Shown here piece by piece: positions 17,966 through 25,874 of a stretch of DNA of 64,000 nt (positions are counted from its first letter, which is position 1; each line of letters begins with the position of its first letter). The notes beneath the pieces were generated by a model, which did not search any database, was not told the DNA's origin, and worked only from the letters and a program-made list of their open reading frames with translations. Position numbers and translations under genes: made by a program. Source of the DNA: CBDBCU01 sp965243185 (GTDB taxonomy: Bacteria > Chloroflexota > Dehalococcoidia > Lucifugimonadales > UBA3495); assembly GCA_965243185.1 (NCBI GenBank), contig OZ251531.1, positions 2,728,001 through 2,792,000 on the forward strand. The letters are read 5' to 3'.

Positions 17966-18282
17966 CTAAACCACCAACCGCGCCTCCGGCGGCCGCGCCT
18001 TGCCGCCATGCACCGACGGCTCCGCGCACCACTTCGCCGCCAACCGCCGCACCCCTTGATAAACCCCTTCCTCAAACCCCAGCAAATCGCACACCACCCG
18101 CTTATCCAGCAAAGCCCGGTTAGCGTCGGCATCCGCCAAATAAGCCGGCAGCAATTCCTTATCCCGAAACTCCTCAAAAATCTCCTGCGCCGCGCCGTGA
18201 TGCGGCCGGACTCCCCATTGCCCCGGTCCACCGCCCGGGGGATAACGCCGTCAAAAGCGGAAAGGATACCGGGTAAGGACAT
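17966..18282 (-). pseudogene. Decayed gene fragment of unknown family
   Basis: The minus strand reads as coherent protein in two frames: MSLPGILSAFDGVIPRAVDR from ATG 18282, then, in another frame, QEIFEEFRDKELLPAYLADA continuing with RALLDKRVVCDLLGFEEG and ending VHGGKARPPEARLVV at TAG 17966. The switch falls around 18190-18215. The second part looks like an intact C-terminus of a soluble protein, but I do not recognise the family. Stop codons upstream prevent a longer frame. A frameshifted remnant of a larger gene is the simplest reading. Confidence 0.45.
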
Positions 18283-18344
18283 ATACGGACTTGCTCCAGT
18301 CTTTCTTGGGACTTTGGATGATTTGCCCATAGCAATAGGGAAAA

Positions 18345-18366
18345 GGGCTAACGCCGGCGTTAGCCC
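18345..18366 (-). terminator. 22-bp perfect palindrome, terminator-like
   Basis: GGGCTAACGCC is directly followed by its complement. On the minus strand the palindrome is followed by TTTTCCC, so it could end transcription in that direction. Confidence 0.4.
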
Positions 18367-18441
18367 TGATTCCCTCCCTATTGTAGCCCCTAATCCGCAT
18401 ACCGGCAAGGGGCTGGCGGCAGATTTCCCCTCACTTTCCCC

Positions 18442-18476
18442 CATGTCATTCCGAGGCGCAGCCGAGGAATCTCGAC
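18442..18476. repeat. Short dispersed palindromic repeat, family B
   Basis: This is a copy of the element with core CATTCCGAGGC and its near complement GCCGAGGAATC, also seen at 41527, 43607, 44463 and 45925. It lies in the C-rich stretch 18283-18582, where I see no gene. Confidence 0.7.
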
Positions 18477-18582
18477 GTCCCGAGATGAGCCAAGAGCATC
18501 CGCCGCCCTCCCTCCGTCTCCCCCGAAATATGCCCCAAAGGTATCCCCCACCGGCATCCCCGCCGCCGCCCCAAAAGCCTTA

Positions 18583-18824
18583 ATCGCAGCTCGTTCCCGG
18601 TTACATCGCGCCTCGTTCCCGGTTACATCGCAGTTAGTTTTCAGTTCCATCGCAGCTCGTTTCCGGTTCCATCGCGGCTAGTTCTCAGTTCCATCGAGCC
18701 TCGTTCCCGGTTCCATCGCGGCTAGTTCTCAGTTCCATCGAGCCTCGTTCCCGGTTCCATCGCGGCTAGTTCTCAGTTCCATCGAGCCTCGTTCCCGGTT
18801 CCATCGCAGCTAGTTATATCCCCC
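18583..18824. repeat. Tandem array, 11 copies of a 22-bp unit
   Basis: Units begin at 18583 and then every 22 bases to 18803. A consensus can be written ATCGCRGCTMGTTCYCRGTT plus CC. From 18671 two versions alternate, one with CGGCTAGTTCTCAG and one with GAGCCTCGTTCCCGG, so a 44-bp higher-order period is visible. There are no spacers, so it is not CRISPR. The unit length is not a multiple of three, so it is not a coding repeat. It ends about 70 bases before the promoter of the secreted-protein gene at 18959. Confidence 0.9.
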
Positions 18825-18894
18825 GACCCAATTTCAAAGCCCCATTTCCCCTTTCCCTCGCTAAATCCCCTCAAAAAACTCCATCCCCCAATCC

Positions 18895-18924
18895 TTGACA
18901 AAACCCCGCCCCATCCCTTACCTT
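18895..18924 (+). promoter_or_regulatory. Promoter of secreted-protein gene, copy 1
   Basis: A perfect TTGACA (18895-18900) is followed after 18 bases by TACCTT (18919-18924). The same -35, spacer style and downstream TTATGCC are present before the paralogue at 41240, so the promoter was duplicated with the gene. Confidence 0.6.
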
Positions 18925-18958
18925 ATGCCCCAACCTTAACCCGAAAGGATGAACTGCT

Positions 18959-19928
18959 ATGCTTCGCGCCCTTGTATCCGCCTTGGCCGTGGTCGGCTTG
19001 CTGGCCTTGGCCGCCGCCTTTGCCTCGAACAGCGGCCGCGCCGAACCGGCCCTTACTCGCTCCACTTCCGAATTACCCCCCCCCCGAACACCTGTTCTAT
19101 GTAGGCGCGGCTGAGGCCGCCCCCCACACCATCCCCTGGGACTGCTCCGACTGGCAAGAGACCCCCGCTGTTGCCGATGCCGAGGACGCCCGCGTCTCGA
19201 TGATCCTCGAATCCTTGGCGGCCAACCGCGGCAAGTCCATCTACTGCGCCATCGACCAGTCCGACACTTGGACCAAATCCGAAACTTGGCTTGCCGGCCG
19301 CGACCGCAACGAACGGGACGACACGGTCTATTTCGGCCAACAAGGCAACTTCCGCGGCTTTCTGGCCGCCCAAGAGGGCTACCTGACCGACGGCGAATCC
19401 GGGGTTACCGGCATCAGCCGCGACCGCATTTTTGAGTTCCCCGAGGAACCCCGGCGCCGCAAAACCGTAATCAAGCGGCTGAAACTGGCGGTTGACGACT
19501 CCCGCCGGGCGCCCTATCCGCAGTGGTCCGTCTCCACCGCCGCTGGCGTCAACTTCCAAGTCGGCCTTAACAATAATGATCAGAATGCTCCGGGGCTGGT
19601 GGAACAGGTTCGTCGCCCCTTTTGTCAAGCCCATGGGACTTGGGACACCGGCCGGACTGGTGGGACTTACTGCACTATTACGGGGATTGATTGGGCGGCC
19701 ATAGCCCAGCCGTTGGCGGAAGGGGAGTGCCGCAGCCGGGGTTACCGTCGGATTAGAGACCTCGCCACCGTCGACCCGGGCCCGCCGGTTCAGGGCAGCC
19801 CCGGACTGGGGCATTGGGAATACGACCACATACGCAACCAAGCGGACACGGCGTGGCATCTGCGGGGGCGGCAGTTCCGTCTCTACAGCGTCACCTGCGA
19901 AAAGAAAGTCCGCGTCCGCCGCCGCTAA
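18959..19928 (+). CDS. Secreted protein, copy 1, frame broken at ten C
   Basis: The gene starts at ATG 18959 behind AAAGGA with a clear signal peptide (LVSALAVVGLLALAAAFA) and SGRAEPALTRS. Straight after it a run of ten C at 19076-19085 puts the rest in another frame. Read as is, translation stops at a TGA soon after. With nine or twelve C the signal joins directly to the mature part EHLFYVGAAEAAP, which then runs open to 19928. The mature part has WDCSDWQE, an about 115-residue conserved block, a variable middle, and an end with TCEKK. I do not recognise the family. A paralogue at 40297-41240 is broken at the same place. This suggests slipped-strand phase variation, or a homopolymer read error in both. 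Confidence 0.75.
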
Positions 19929-19961
19929 CCCCGGCAACCAACCAACCCAGCAACCCCAACC

Positions 19962-19996
19962 GGGGCGGGCTGCACCAAGCCCGCCCCGGATTATTT
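19962..19996 (+). terminator. Intrinsic terminator after secreted-protein copy 1
   Basis: GGGGCGGGCT (19962-19971) pairs with AGCCCGCCCC (19978-19987), followed by TTATTTT. Confidence 0.85.
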
Positions 19997-20146
19997 TCCC
20001 GGATACGCCCGGCTACGCGGCCCGGAGCTATCGCCTATCGCAACCGTCCTTCCCCTTTTCCCGGGAATCACGGTAAGTAAATCGCCAAGTATCTGCGATT
20101 GCCTCGAAACCCGCCTTGATTTTCCCTTTTCCCCGCCGCAAAAATC

Positions 20147-20155
20147 TGTTAATAT
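20147..20155 (+). promoter_or_regulatory. Extended -10 promoter of the pyr operon
   Basis: TGTTAATAT gives a TGn extension and TAATAT as -10. No good -35 is seen at the expected distance. It lies about 50 bases before the leader structures. Confidence 0.4.
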
Positions 20156-20189
20156 GTCCCCCAACAAAACTAAACACCCTGATGGGCAA

Positions 20190-20342
20190 GGTCAGTCCCT
20201 AGCGGATTGACCGGCTTTTAAGCAGTCCGGCGAGGCTGGCAAAGCGTTACCGCCCGATTTCAGTTGTTGTATCCCGAAGGGGGTATCAATGACTGCAACG
20301 CGCCGTATCCCCTTGCCGCCGCCCGGCAAGGGGTATTTTGTT
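20190..20342 (+). promoter_or_regulatory. PyrR-responsive attenuator leader
   Basis: The leader contains CAGTCCGGCGAGGCTGG (20223-20239), a close match to the PyrR-binding loop known from Bacillus pyr leaders, closed by GCTTT (20214-20218) and AAAGC (20241-20245). Upstream, GGTCA and TGACC (20190-20212) can form another stem. Downstream, CCCCTTGCCG (20309-20318) and CGGCAAGGGG (20324-20333) form a perfect terminator hairpin followed by TATTTTGTT. High UMP or UTP would let PyrR hold the RNA so that the terminator forms. The mechanism is known from the family; its presence here is inferred from these motifs and from pyrR downstream. Confidence 0.8.
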
Positions 20343-20405
20343 AGCCGGCCCGCCCGGTCGGGATACCGGAAAGCCGGCATTGCTCAAGTCAGCGGGAGTT
20401 CAGCA

Positions 20406-20951
20406 ATGGAAATCGTCAGCATCGTCGCCAGCCTGCGCCCGGATTCCTGGAATCACAAACTTTCCACTGTGGCCGCCCGGCTGCTGGGGGAAAGGGGCGT
20501 TGCGGTTGCCGCTGTCAGCCTGGCCGACTTGCCGCTCTTTAACGGCGACCGGGACGGCGGCGAATTCCCGGAGCCGGTCGCCGCTTTGCGGGACGTCTTG
20601 CACCGGGCTGACGGCATCCTGATCGCCGCCCCGGAGTTCAATCATTCCATCCCGGCCGTGCTGAAAAACGCTATTGAATGGTGCAGCCGCCCGCCCAACG
20701 CCTTAACCGATAAGGTGGCTTTTGCTATGGGAACTACGCCCGGCAAATCCGGCGGCATCCGGATGCACCTGCACCTCTCCGACTGCCTGCAATGCGAAGG
20801 CTGCTGGGTAGTTCCCAAGCCGCTGGTCTTGATTCCCAATGCAGCCAGCGTATTCAGCCCGGAGGGTGAACTGCTCGACCCGGCCGTTGCCGCGCTGCTC
20901 TCGGAAGGGATGGACAAGCTGCTGGCGGCGGTCAAGGCAATGGGCCGGTAG
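20406..20951 (+). CDS. NAD(P)H-dependent FMN reductase
   Basis: This 181-residue flavodoxin-fold protein belongs to the NADPH-dependent FMN reductase family. It begins EIVSIVASLRPDSWNHKL, the phosphate-binding loop of the family, and has IAAPEFNHSIPAVLKNAIEW, the typical flavin-contact segment, then GTTPGKSGG. I chose ATG 20406 because it places the first strand at the N-terminus and has GGGAG upstream. An upstream in-frame ATG at 20289 lies inside the attenuator. It is the first gene after the PyrR-regulated leader, 44 bases before pyrR, so it is made with the pyrimidine enzymes. Why is unclear. Confidence 0.88.
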   Translation: MEIVSIVASLRPDSWNHKLSTVAARLLGERGVAVAAVSLADLPLFNGDRDGGEFPEPVAALRDVLHRADGILIAAPEFNHSIPAVLKNAIEWCSRPPNALTDKVAFAMGTTPGKSGGIRMHLHLSDCLQCEGCWVVPKPLVLIPNAASVFSPEGELLDPAVAALLSEGMDKLLAAVKAMGR

Positions 20952-20995
20952 CGGCAATTTGCCCGAATCCGGGCCGGTTGGTCAAAGGCAAGAAA

Positions 20996-21532
20996 ATGGC
21001 GGAACGGCAGATAATGAATGAACCGGACATCCAACGGGCCTTGGCCCGGGTGTCCCACGAAATCCTCGAGCGGAACCGGGGCGTCGCCGGCTTGGCGTTG
21101 GTGGGTATCCATACCCGCGGCGTCCCCCTGTCCCGCCGCTTGGAGCAGAACATCCTGCGCTTTGAGGGCAGCCGCATCCCCTTGGCCGAACTGGACATCA
21201 ACTTGTACCGGGATGATTTGCAGGAACGGGTCAGCCCGGTAGTTAAGCCGACCCGCTTTCCGGTGGACATCGGGGGCAAAACCGTGGTGCTGGTCGATGA
21301 TGTGCTGTTCACCGGGCGCACCGTCCGGGCCGCCTTGGATGCCTTGAACGACTTGGGCCGGCCCCGCCAGGTGCAGCTTGCCGTTTTGCTCGACCGCGGC
21401 CACCGGGAACTGCCCATCCGTGCCGACTATGTAGGCAAGAACATTCCCACCAGCCGGGAGGAGCAGGTCAAGGTGCGGTTGACCGAAATCGATGGCCGGG
21501 ATGAAGCGGCCATTGTCCGGAGAGGGGGTTAG
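20996..21532 (+). CDS. pyrR: Bifunctional pyr operon regulator / uracil phosphoribosyltransferase PyrR
   Basis: PyrR binds pyr mRNA leaders when UMP is plentiful and causes early termination; it also has weak uracil phosphoribosyltransferase activity. The 178-residue protein shows ALARVSHEILERN, GIHTRGVPLSRRL, the PRPP-binding VVLVDDVLFTGRTVRAALDA and LLDRGHRELPIRADYVGKNI, all typical. ATG 20996 with AAAGG upstream is preferred to TTG 20978. Its likely RNA target, at 20214-20245, lies about 750 bases upstream in the same transcript, and pyrB follows after 5 bases. Confidence 0.96.
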   Translation: MAERQIMNEPDIQRALARVSHEILERNRGVAGLALVGIHTRGVPLSRRLEQNILRFEGSRIPLAELDINLYRDDLQERVSPVVKPTRFPVDIGGKTVVLVDDVLFTGRTVRAALDALNDLGRPRQVQLAVLLDRGHRELPIRADYVGKNIPTSREEQVKVRLTEIDGRDEAAIVRRGG

Positions 21533-21537
21533 CGGCT

Positions 21538-22617
21538 ATGGCAATCCCGCAAGTCGCGTACGCCGGCGTTGACCGGGCGGTTTCCGTCCCGGACGCCGCC
21601 TCCCATCCCCGGCGCAATGTGCTGGATTTGGACGATTTTTCGCCGGCGGAAATCGCTGCGGCGTTGGATGGCGCGGCCGGAATGCGGGAAGTGTTGCGCC
21701 GGGACATCAAAAAAGTCCCCGCCCTGCGCGGCCGGGTGATAGTTACCCTGTTTTACGAAGCCAGTACCCGCACCCGCATCTCCTTTGAGGAAGCCGGCAA
21801 GGTGTTGAGCGCCGATGTCATCAATATGTCCGTTTCCGGCAGCAGCGTCGAAAAAGGAGAGTCTCTGCTGAACACCGGCTTGACCTTGCAGGCTATGGGC
21901 GTGGATGTTATCGTCCTCCGTCATCCCCATTCCGGCGCCCCTTATCTGCTGGCCCGCTACCTGCCGCAGGTCAGTATTGTCAACGCCGGGGATGGAATGC
22001 ACGCCCACCCGACCCAGGCTTTGCTGGACTTATATACCATCAGGGAAAAGACCGGCGGCCTGCGGGACAAAAAAATTGTCATCGTCGGCGATGTGCTGCA
22101 CAGCCGGGTAGCCCGCTCCGATTTATGGGGTTTGACCCGGTTGGGCGCGCGGGTTACCCTGTGCGGCCCGGCTACCTTGCTGCCGTTGGATTTGCTGGGC
22201 TGCGGCGGCGACCGGGAGGAAAGCCATCCCTTTAATCAAGTGGAAGTGGATACCGATTTAGACCGGGCGATTGCCGATGCGGATGTGGTAATGGCGCTGC
22301 GACTCCAATCGGAGCGGCAACACGGCGGTTTTCTGCCCAGTCTGCGCGAATATGTCCGCCGCTGGCAGGTTACCGCGGCTCGCCTGGAACGAGCCAAGCC
22401 CGGCGTACTGGTAATGCACCCCGGGCCAATGAACGAAGGCATTGAAATCAGCACGGCGGTAGCCCACGGCGGCTATTCGGTAATTGAGGAACAGGTAACT
22501 AACGGAGTAGCCGTGCGGATGGCTTTGCTGTATCAACTTTGCGCCGGACGCGGGGCCAAGGAAGCGGAAAGAGCAACGGCCGGCAACGGTATGCCGGCGG
22601 AATTTAACGGCCGGTAA
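21538..22617 (+). CDS. pyrB: Aspartate carbamoyltransferase catalytic subunit
   Basis: PyrB joins carbamoyl phosphate and aspartate to carbamoyl aspartate, the committed step of pyrimidine synthesis. The 359-residue protein has the carbamoyl phosphate motif FYEASTRTRISFE, SGSSVEKGESLLNT, LRHPHSGAPYLLA, GDGMHAHPTQALLDLYT and MHPGPMNEGIEI. It has about 30 extra N-terminal residues and a 20-residue C-terminal tail compared with compact relatives. ATG 21538 is five bases after pyrR, and pyrC follows after 10 bases. No pyrI regulatory subunit is present, in line with control by PyrR. Confidence 0.97.
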   Translation: MAIPQVAYAGVDRAVSVPDAASHPRRNVLDLDDFSPAEIAAALDGAAGMREVLRRDIKKVPALRGRVIVTLFYEASTRTRISFEEAGKVLSADVINMSVSGSSVEKGESLLNTGLTLQAMGVDVIVLRHPHSGAPYLLARYLPQVSIVNAGDGMHAHPTQALLDLYTIREKTGGLRDKKIVIVGDVLHSRVARSDLWGLTRLGARVTLCGPATLLPLDLLGCGGDREESHPFNQVEVDTDLDRAIADADVVMALRLQSERQHGGFLPSLREYVRRWQVTAARLERAKPGVLVMHPGPMNEGIEISTAVAHGGYSVIEEQVTNGVAVRMALLYQLCAGRGAKEAERATAGNGMPAEFNGR

Positions 22618-22627
22618 GGGGATTAAG

Positions 22628-23986
22628 GTGTTCAACGGCGCAACTGCAAATCTGACGCTAATTCAGGAAGCCCGCATCGTTGACCCCGGCCGGGGTCTGG
22701 ACGCGGTGGGCGACATCCTTATTCGGGATGGTCGGATCCTTTCCGCCGGCCCCCGGCTGGCCGCCGCCGAGCTTCCCGAAGGCTGCCGGGTTATGCCGGC
22801 CGCCGGCTTGGTTGCGGCGCCGGGGTTCATTGACCTGCACTGCCATTTGCGGGAACCGGGTTTTGAATACAAGGAAACTATCGCCACCGGCGCCCAGGCG
22901 GCGGCCCGGGGCGGCTTTACCGCTATCTGCTGTATGCCCAACACCGACCCGGCTATCGACAATGCGGCGGTGGTGGAACTGGTCAAGCAGCGGGCTAAAG
23001 CCGACGCCGTGGTGCGGGTCTATCCCATCGGCTGCGTTACCAAGGGCCGGCAGGGCAAGGAATTGGCGGAAATGGAGGAATTGGCGGCCGCCGGCGTAGT
23101 AGCCTACAGCGACGATGGCGACCCGGTTTATGACGCCAACCTGATGCGGCTGGCTTTGACTTACACTTTAGACTTGGGAATGCCGGTCAGCAATCACTGT
23201 CAGGAACACGCCCTTTGCCCCGGCGGCGTAATGGCGGAAGGTTGGACTTCCACCCGCTTGGGTTTGGCCGGCATCCCGGCGGCGGCTGAGGAAGCGATGA
23301 TTGCCCGGGACTTGGCTTTAGCCGAGTTGACCGGCGGCTGGCTGCATCTGGCCCATTTAAGCACCGCCGGCTCGGTAGCCCTGGTACGGCAAGCCAAGGC
23401 GCGTGGCGTATCGGTAACTGCCGAAGTTTGCCCCCATCACCTTTATCTCACCGATGATTGGGCATTGGGCTATCAAGGCGCGGCCGATACCGCCGGCCCC
23501 CTTAACTATGACACTGCCACCAAGGTATATCCGCCCCTGCGAAGCCGCCGGGATGTGGATGCCTTGATTGAGGGCTTGGCCGAGGGCGTGATTGACTGCA
23601 TTGCCACCGACCACGCCCCCCACGAAGCGGCCAGCAAGCAGGTTACTTATCAGGAAGCGGCCTTTGGCATCAGCGTTTTTGAGACGGCTTTAGGTTCCTT
23701 GCTATCGTTGGTGCCGCCGGGACGGATTAGCTTGAGCGATTTGGTTGACCGGTTGACCGTCGGCCCGGCTCGGGTGTTAGGGCCGGCTTTTGAGGAACTG
23801 GCAACCCTGCACCCCGGCACCCCGGCGGATATTACCCTGTTTGACCCGGAACGGGAGTGGATCGTGGACACGGCGGAGTTTGCCTCCAAGGGGCGCAACA
23901 CGCCCTTGGAGGGCGTCGCGCTCAAGGGCAAAGTGGCGGCAACTCTGGTGAACGGGGAAGTGGTGTATCAGGATTTGCCTGGTTAG
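22628..23986 (+). CDS. pyrC: Dihydroorotase
   Basis: PyrC closes carbamoyl aspartate to dihydroorotate using a zinc centre. The 452-residue protein is a type I dihydroorotase: PGFIDLHCHLREPGFEYKE carries the first metal histidines, CMPNTDPAIDN follows, and CHHLYLTDD and DCIATDHAPHEAASK supply later metal and catalytic residues. Translation starts at GTG 22628 after AAGG. It sits 10 bases after pyrB and about 60 bases before carA. Confidence 0.96.
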   Translation: MFNGATANLTLIQEARIVDPGRGLDAVGDILIRDGRILSAGPRLAAAELPEGCRVMPAAGLVAAPGFIDLHCHLREPGFEYKETIATGAQAAARGGFTAICCMPNTDPAIDNAAVVELVKQRAKADAVVRVYPIGCVTKGRQGKELAEMEELAAAGVVAYSDDGDPVYDANLMRLALTYTLDLGMPVSNHCQEHALCPGGVMAEGWTSTRLGLAGIPAAAEEAMIARDLALAELTGGWLHLAHLSTAGSVALVRQAKARGVSVTAEVCPHHLYLTDDWALGYQGAADTAGPLNYDTATKVYPPLRSRRDVDALIEGLAEGVIDCIATDHAPHEAASKQVTYQEAAFGISVFETALGSLLSLVPPGRISLSDLVDRLTVGPARVLGPAFEELATLHPGTPADITLFDPEREWIVDTAEFASKGRNTPLEGVALKGKVAATLVNGEVVYQDLPG

Positions 23987-24046
23987 CGATACAATCCCCA
24001 ACCCGGCATCCGGGAAAGGGAATGGTACCAATCGAGGTTAAAGATT

Positions 24047-25195
24047 TTGGCAACAGCTAACGGCGGGACGGCTTATCTGGTTCTCGAGGACGGTTCGGTA
24101 CACCGGGGCGAATCCTTTGGCGCGCCCTTGCCCGGTCATGGCGAAGTGGTCTTTAATACCAGTATGACCGGCTATCAGGAAGTGCTTACCGACCCTTCCT
24201 ATGCCGGGCAACTGGTGACTTTGACCTACCCTTTGGTGGGCAACTATGGCATCAACCCGCAGGATTTCGAGTCCCGCCGCATTCGGGTCGCCGGGCTGAT
24301 TACCCGGGAGCATTGCGACCGGCCCAGCCACGGCCGCAGCGACCGCACCCTGGATGAGTTTCTCCGCTCCCAAGATATTCCGGGCATCTGCGGCGTGGAT
24401 ACCCGGGCCATTACCCGGCGGCTGCGGGAGCGGGGCGTGATGATGGGGCTGCTGACTGCCGAAGCTCCGGAGGATGCGCTGACTCGGCTGCAAGAAATGC
24501 CCCGCTATGATGAGCAGGATTTAGTACGGACGGTCAGCGCGGCGGAACGGTATCGTTGGGGCGCAGCCGGCCCGGAAAGCGTGGCGGCGAATACGGCGGC
24601 GGCCGTTGACGCCGACCACGGCCCAGCCCGCTACCGCATACTGGTGACCGATGTAGGGCTGAAATACAATATCCTGCGGTTGCTGCGGCAGCGCGATTGC
24701 GAGGTTATCGCCCTGCCGGCGGCTACGCCGGCGGCGGACCTTATGGCGCTGAACCCGGACGGCATATTGCTGTCCCCCGGCCCCGGCGACCCTCAGTTGT
24801 TAGACTATGTAGTAGGAAATGTGCGGCAAGTCCTGGGCCGGGTGCCGGTAATGGGCATCTGCCTCGGCCATCAGTTGGTCGCCCGTGCCTTGGGCGCGGA
24901 CACTTTCAAGCTGAAATTCGGACACCGGGGCGGCAATCACCCGGTTAAAGACCTGGCTACCGGGCGGGTTTATATCACCGCCCAAAATCACGGCTTTGCC
25001 GTCAACCCGGATACCCTGCCGGCGGACCTGGAAGTATCCCACATCAACCTGAACGATGGCACGGTCGAGGGGCTGCGGCATCGGAATATGCCCCTCTTTA
25101 CCATTCAATACCATTCGGAGGCATCGCCCGGCCCCCGGGACAACGAATATATCTTTGACCAATTCCTGGGTATGGTCAGCGAATTCAAAAACTAG
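24047..25195 (+). CDS. carA: Carbamoyl phosphate synthase small subunit
   Basis: CarA hydrolyses glutamine and passes ammonia to CarB. The 382-residue protein has the N-terminal CPSase domain (TAYLVLEDGSVHRGESFGA, VVFNTSMTGYQEVLTDPSY) and a class I glutamine amidotransferase with the nucleophilic Cys in MGICLGHQLVARALG and the His/Glu end in QYHSEASPGPRDNEY. TTG 24047 is the start, with GAGG upstream. An unknown small gene lies between it and carB, so carA and carB are not directly adjacent. Confidence 0.96.
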   Translation: MATANGGTAYLVLEDGSVHRGESFGAPLPGHGEVVFNTSMTGYQEVLTDPSYAGQLVTLTYPLVGNYGINPQDFESRRIRVAGLITREHCDRPSHGRSDRTLDEFLRSQDIPGICGVDTRAITRRLRERGVMMGLLTAEAPEDALTRLQEMPRYDEQDLVRTVSAAERYRWGAAGPESVAANTAAAVDADHGPARYRILVTDVGLKYNILRLLRQRDCEVIALPAATPAADLMALNPDGILLSPGPGDPQLLDYVVGNVRQVLGRVPVMGICLGHQLVARALGADTFKLKFGHRGGNHPVKDLATGRVYITAQNHGFAVNPDTLPADLEVSHINLNDGTVEGLRHRNMPLFTIQYHSEASPGPRDNEYIFDQFLGMVSEFKN

Positions 25196-25312
25196 CTCGC
25201 TTGCGGGACAAGGCGGCTGGAGGAGGTGAGGAACGGCAGAAGTGATGTTGCCGCTGGACGGCGATTTCGGTTAGTTGCCAACATTCCTGACTGCACTATT
25301 CGGAGGTTTATT

Positions 25313-25732
25313 ATGACGGCGTTCTCTATGGTTCTGCTCGAGGAGGGCATCGAGTCCGACCTGCCCATCAGCCTGTCCAATATGCTGGGGCTGCTCGACC
25401 AAGTAGTTCCCGGCTTTCACCACAACGGCCACGGCTACCAGTTGGTTTCGGTGAACCGGGCCCGGTTGGGCAGCGACTGGGAGTTGTCGGTCAAGCTGGT
25501 GGACAATCTCACCCACCAGACGCACCCGGAACCGGTGGGCTGCGTGGTGGTAGAAAAGACCGGCGCCGACTCGGTAAATTTCCGCATCCCGCCCCGGTCG
25601 GAGCAGGACTTCCCGGGGATGAGCAAGTTCGACTGGGACGGGGCCTATTTCGGTTCCTTTATCTACCAGATGCTCAATGTCCTGCACAGCCGGGGGCTGA
25701 TGGAACTGCCCGGCCGGCTGCCGACTTTTTAG
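25313..25732 (+). CDS. Unknown small protein between carA and carB
   Basis: The 139-residue product does not match a family I know. It has a strong ribosome site (GGAGG seven bases before ATG 25313) and ordinary codon use, so it is a real gene. Visible features are a central segment QLVSVNRARLGSDWELSVKL followed by LVDNLTHQTHPEPVGCVVVE, pointing to an alpha/beta or beta-sandwich fold, and GAYFGSFIYQMLNVLHSRGL near the end. No signal or membrane segment is seen. Its place inside the pyr operon suggests co-regulation with pyrimidine synthesis but does not give a function. Confidence 0.75.
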   Translation: MTAFSMVLLEEGIESDLPISLSNMLGLLDQVVPGFHHNGHGYQLVSVNRARLGSDWELSVKLVDNLTHQTHPEPVGCVVVEKTGADSVNFRIPPRSEQDFPGMSKFDWDGAYFGSFIYQMLNVLHSRGLMELPGRLPTF

Positions 25733-25767
25733 GGATGCCGGCGTTGCCGGGGACAGGACAGCAGTGC

Positions 25768-25790
25768 GGGGCGGGTATCAGACCCGCCCC
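25768..25790 (+). terminator. GC-rich hairpin inside the pyr operon, before carB
   Basis: GGGGCGGGT (25768-25776) and ACCCGCCCC (25782-25790) form a perfect hairpin. The downstream ATTGCTCCCC is not U-rich, so termination may be weak. It could lower carB expression or mark an RNA processing site. Confidence 0.45.
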
Positions 25791-25874
25791 ATTGCTCCCC
25801 GATAATGGCATAATAGCAACCGGTTTCACTTGTCCCGGCCCGACCGCCGGGATGCCCGGAGGATAGAAACGCCC

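Noticed and set aside
18583..18824. CRISPR array
   Set aside because: The 22-bp units follow each other directly with no unique spacers between them, so this is a plain tandem repeat. I saw no cas genes.
20289..20405. N-terminal extension of the FMN reductase from ATG 20289
   Set aside because: It would be translated from within the attenuator and terminator hairpin and has no family similarity.
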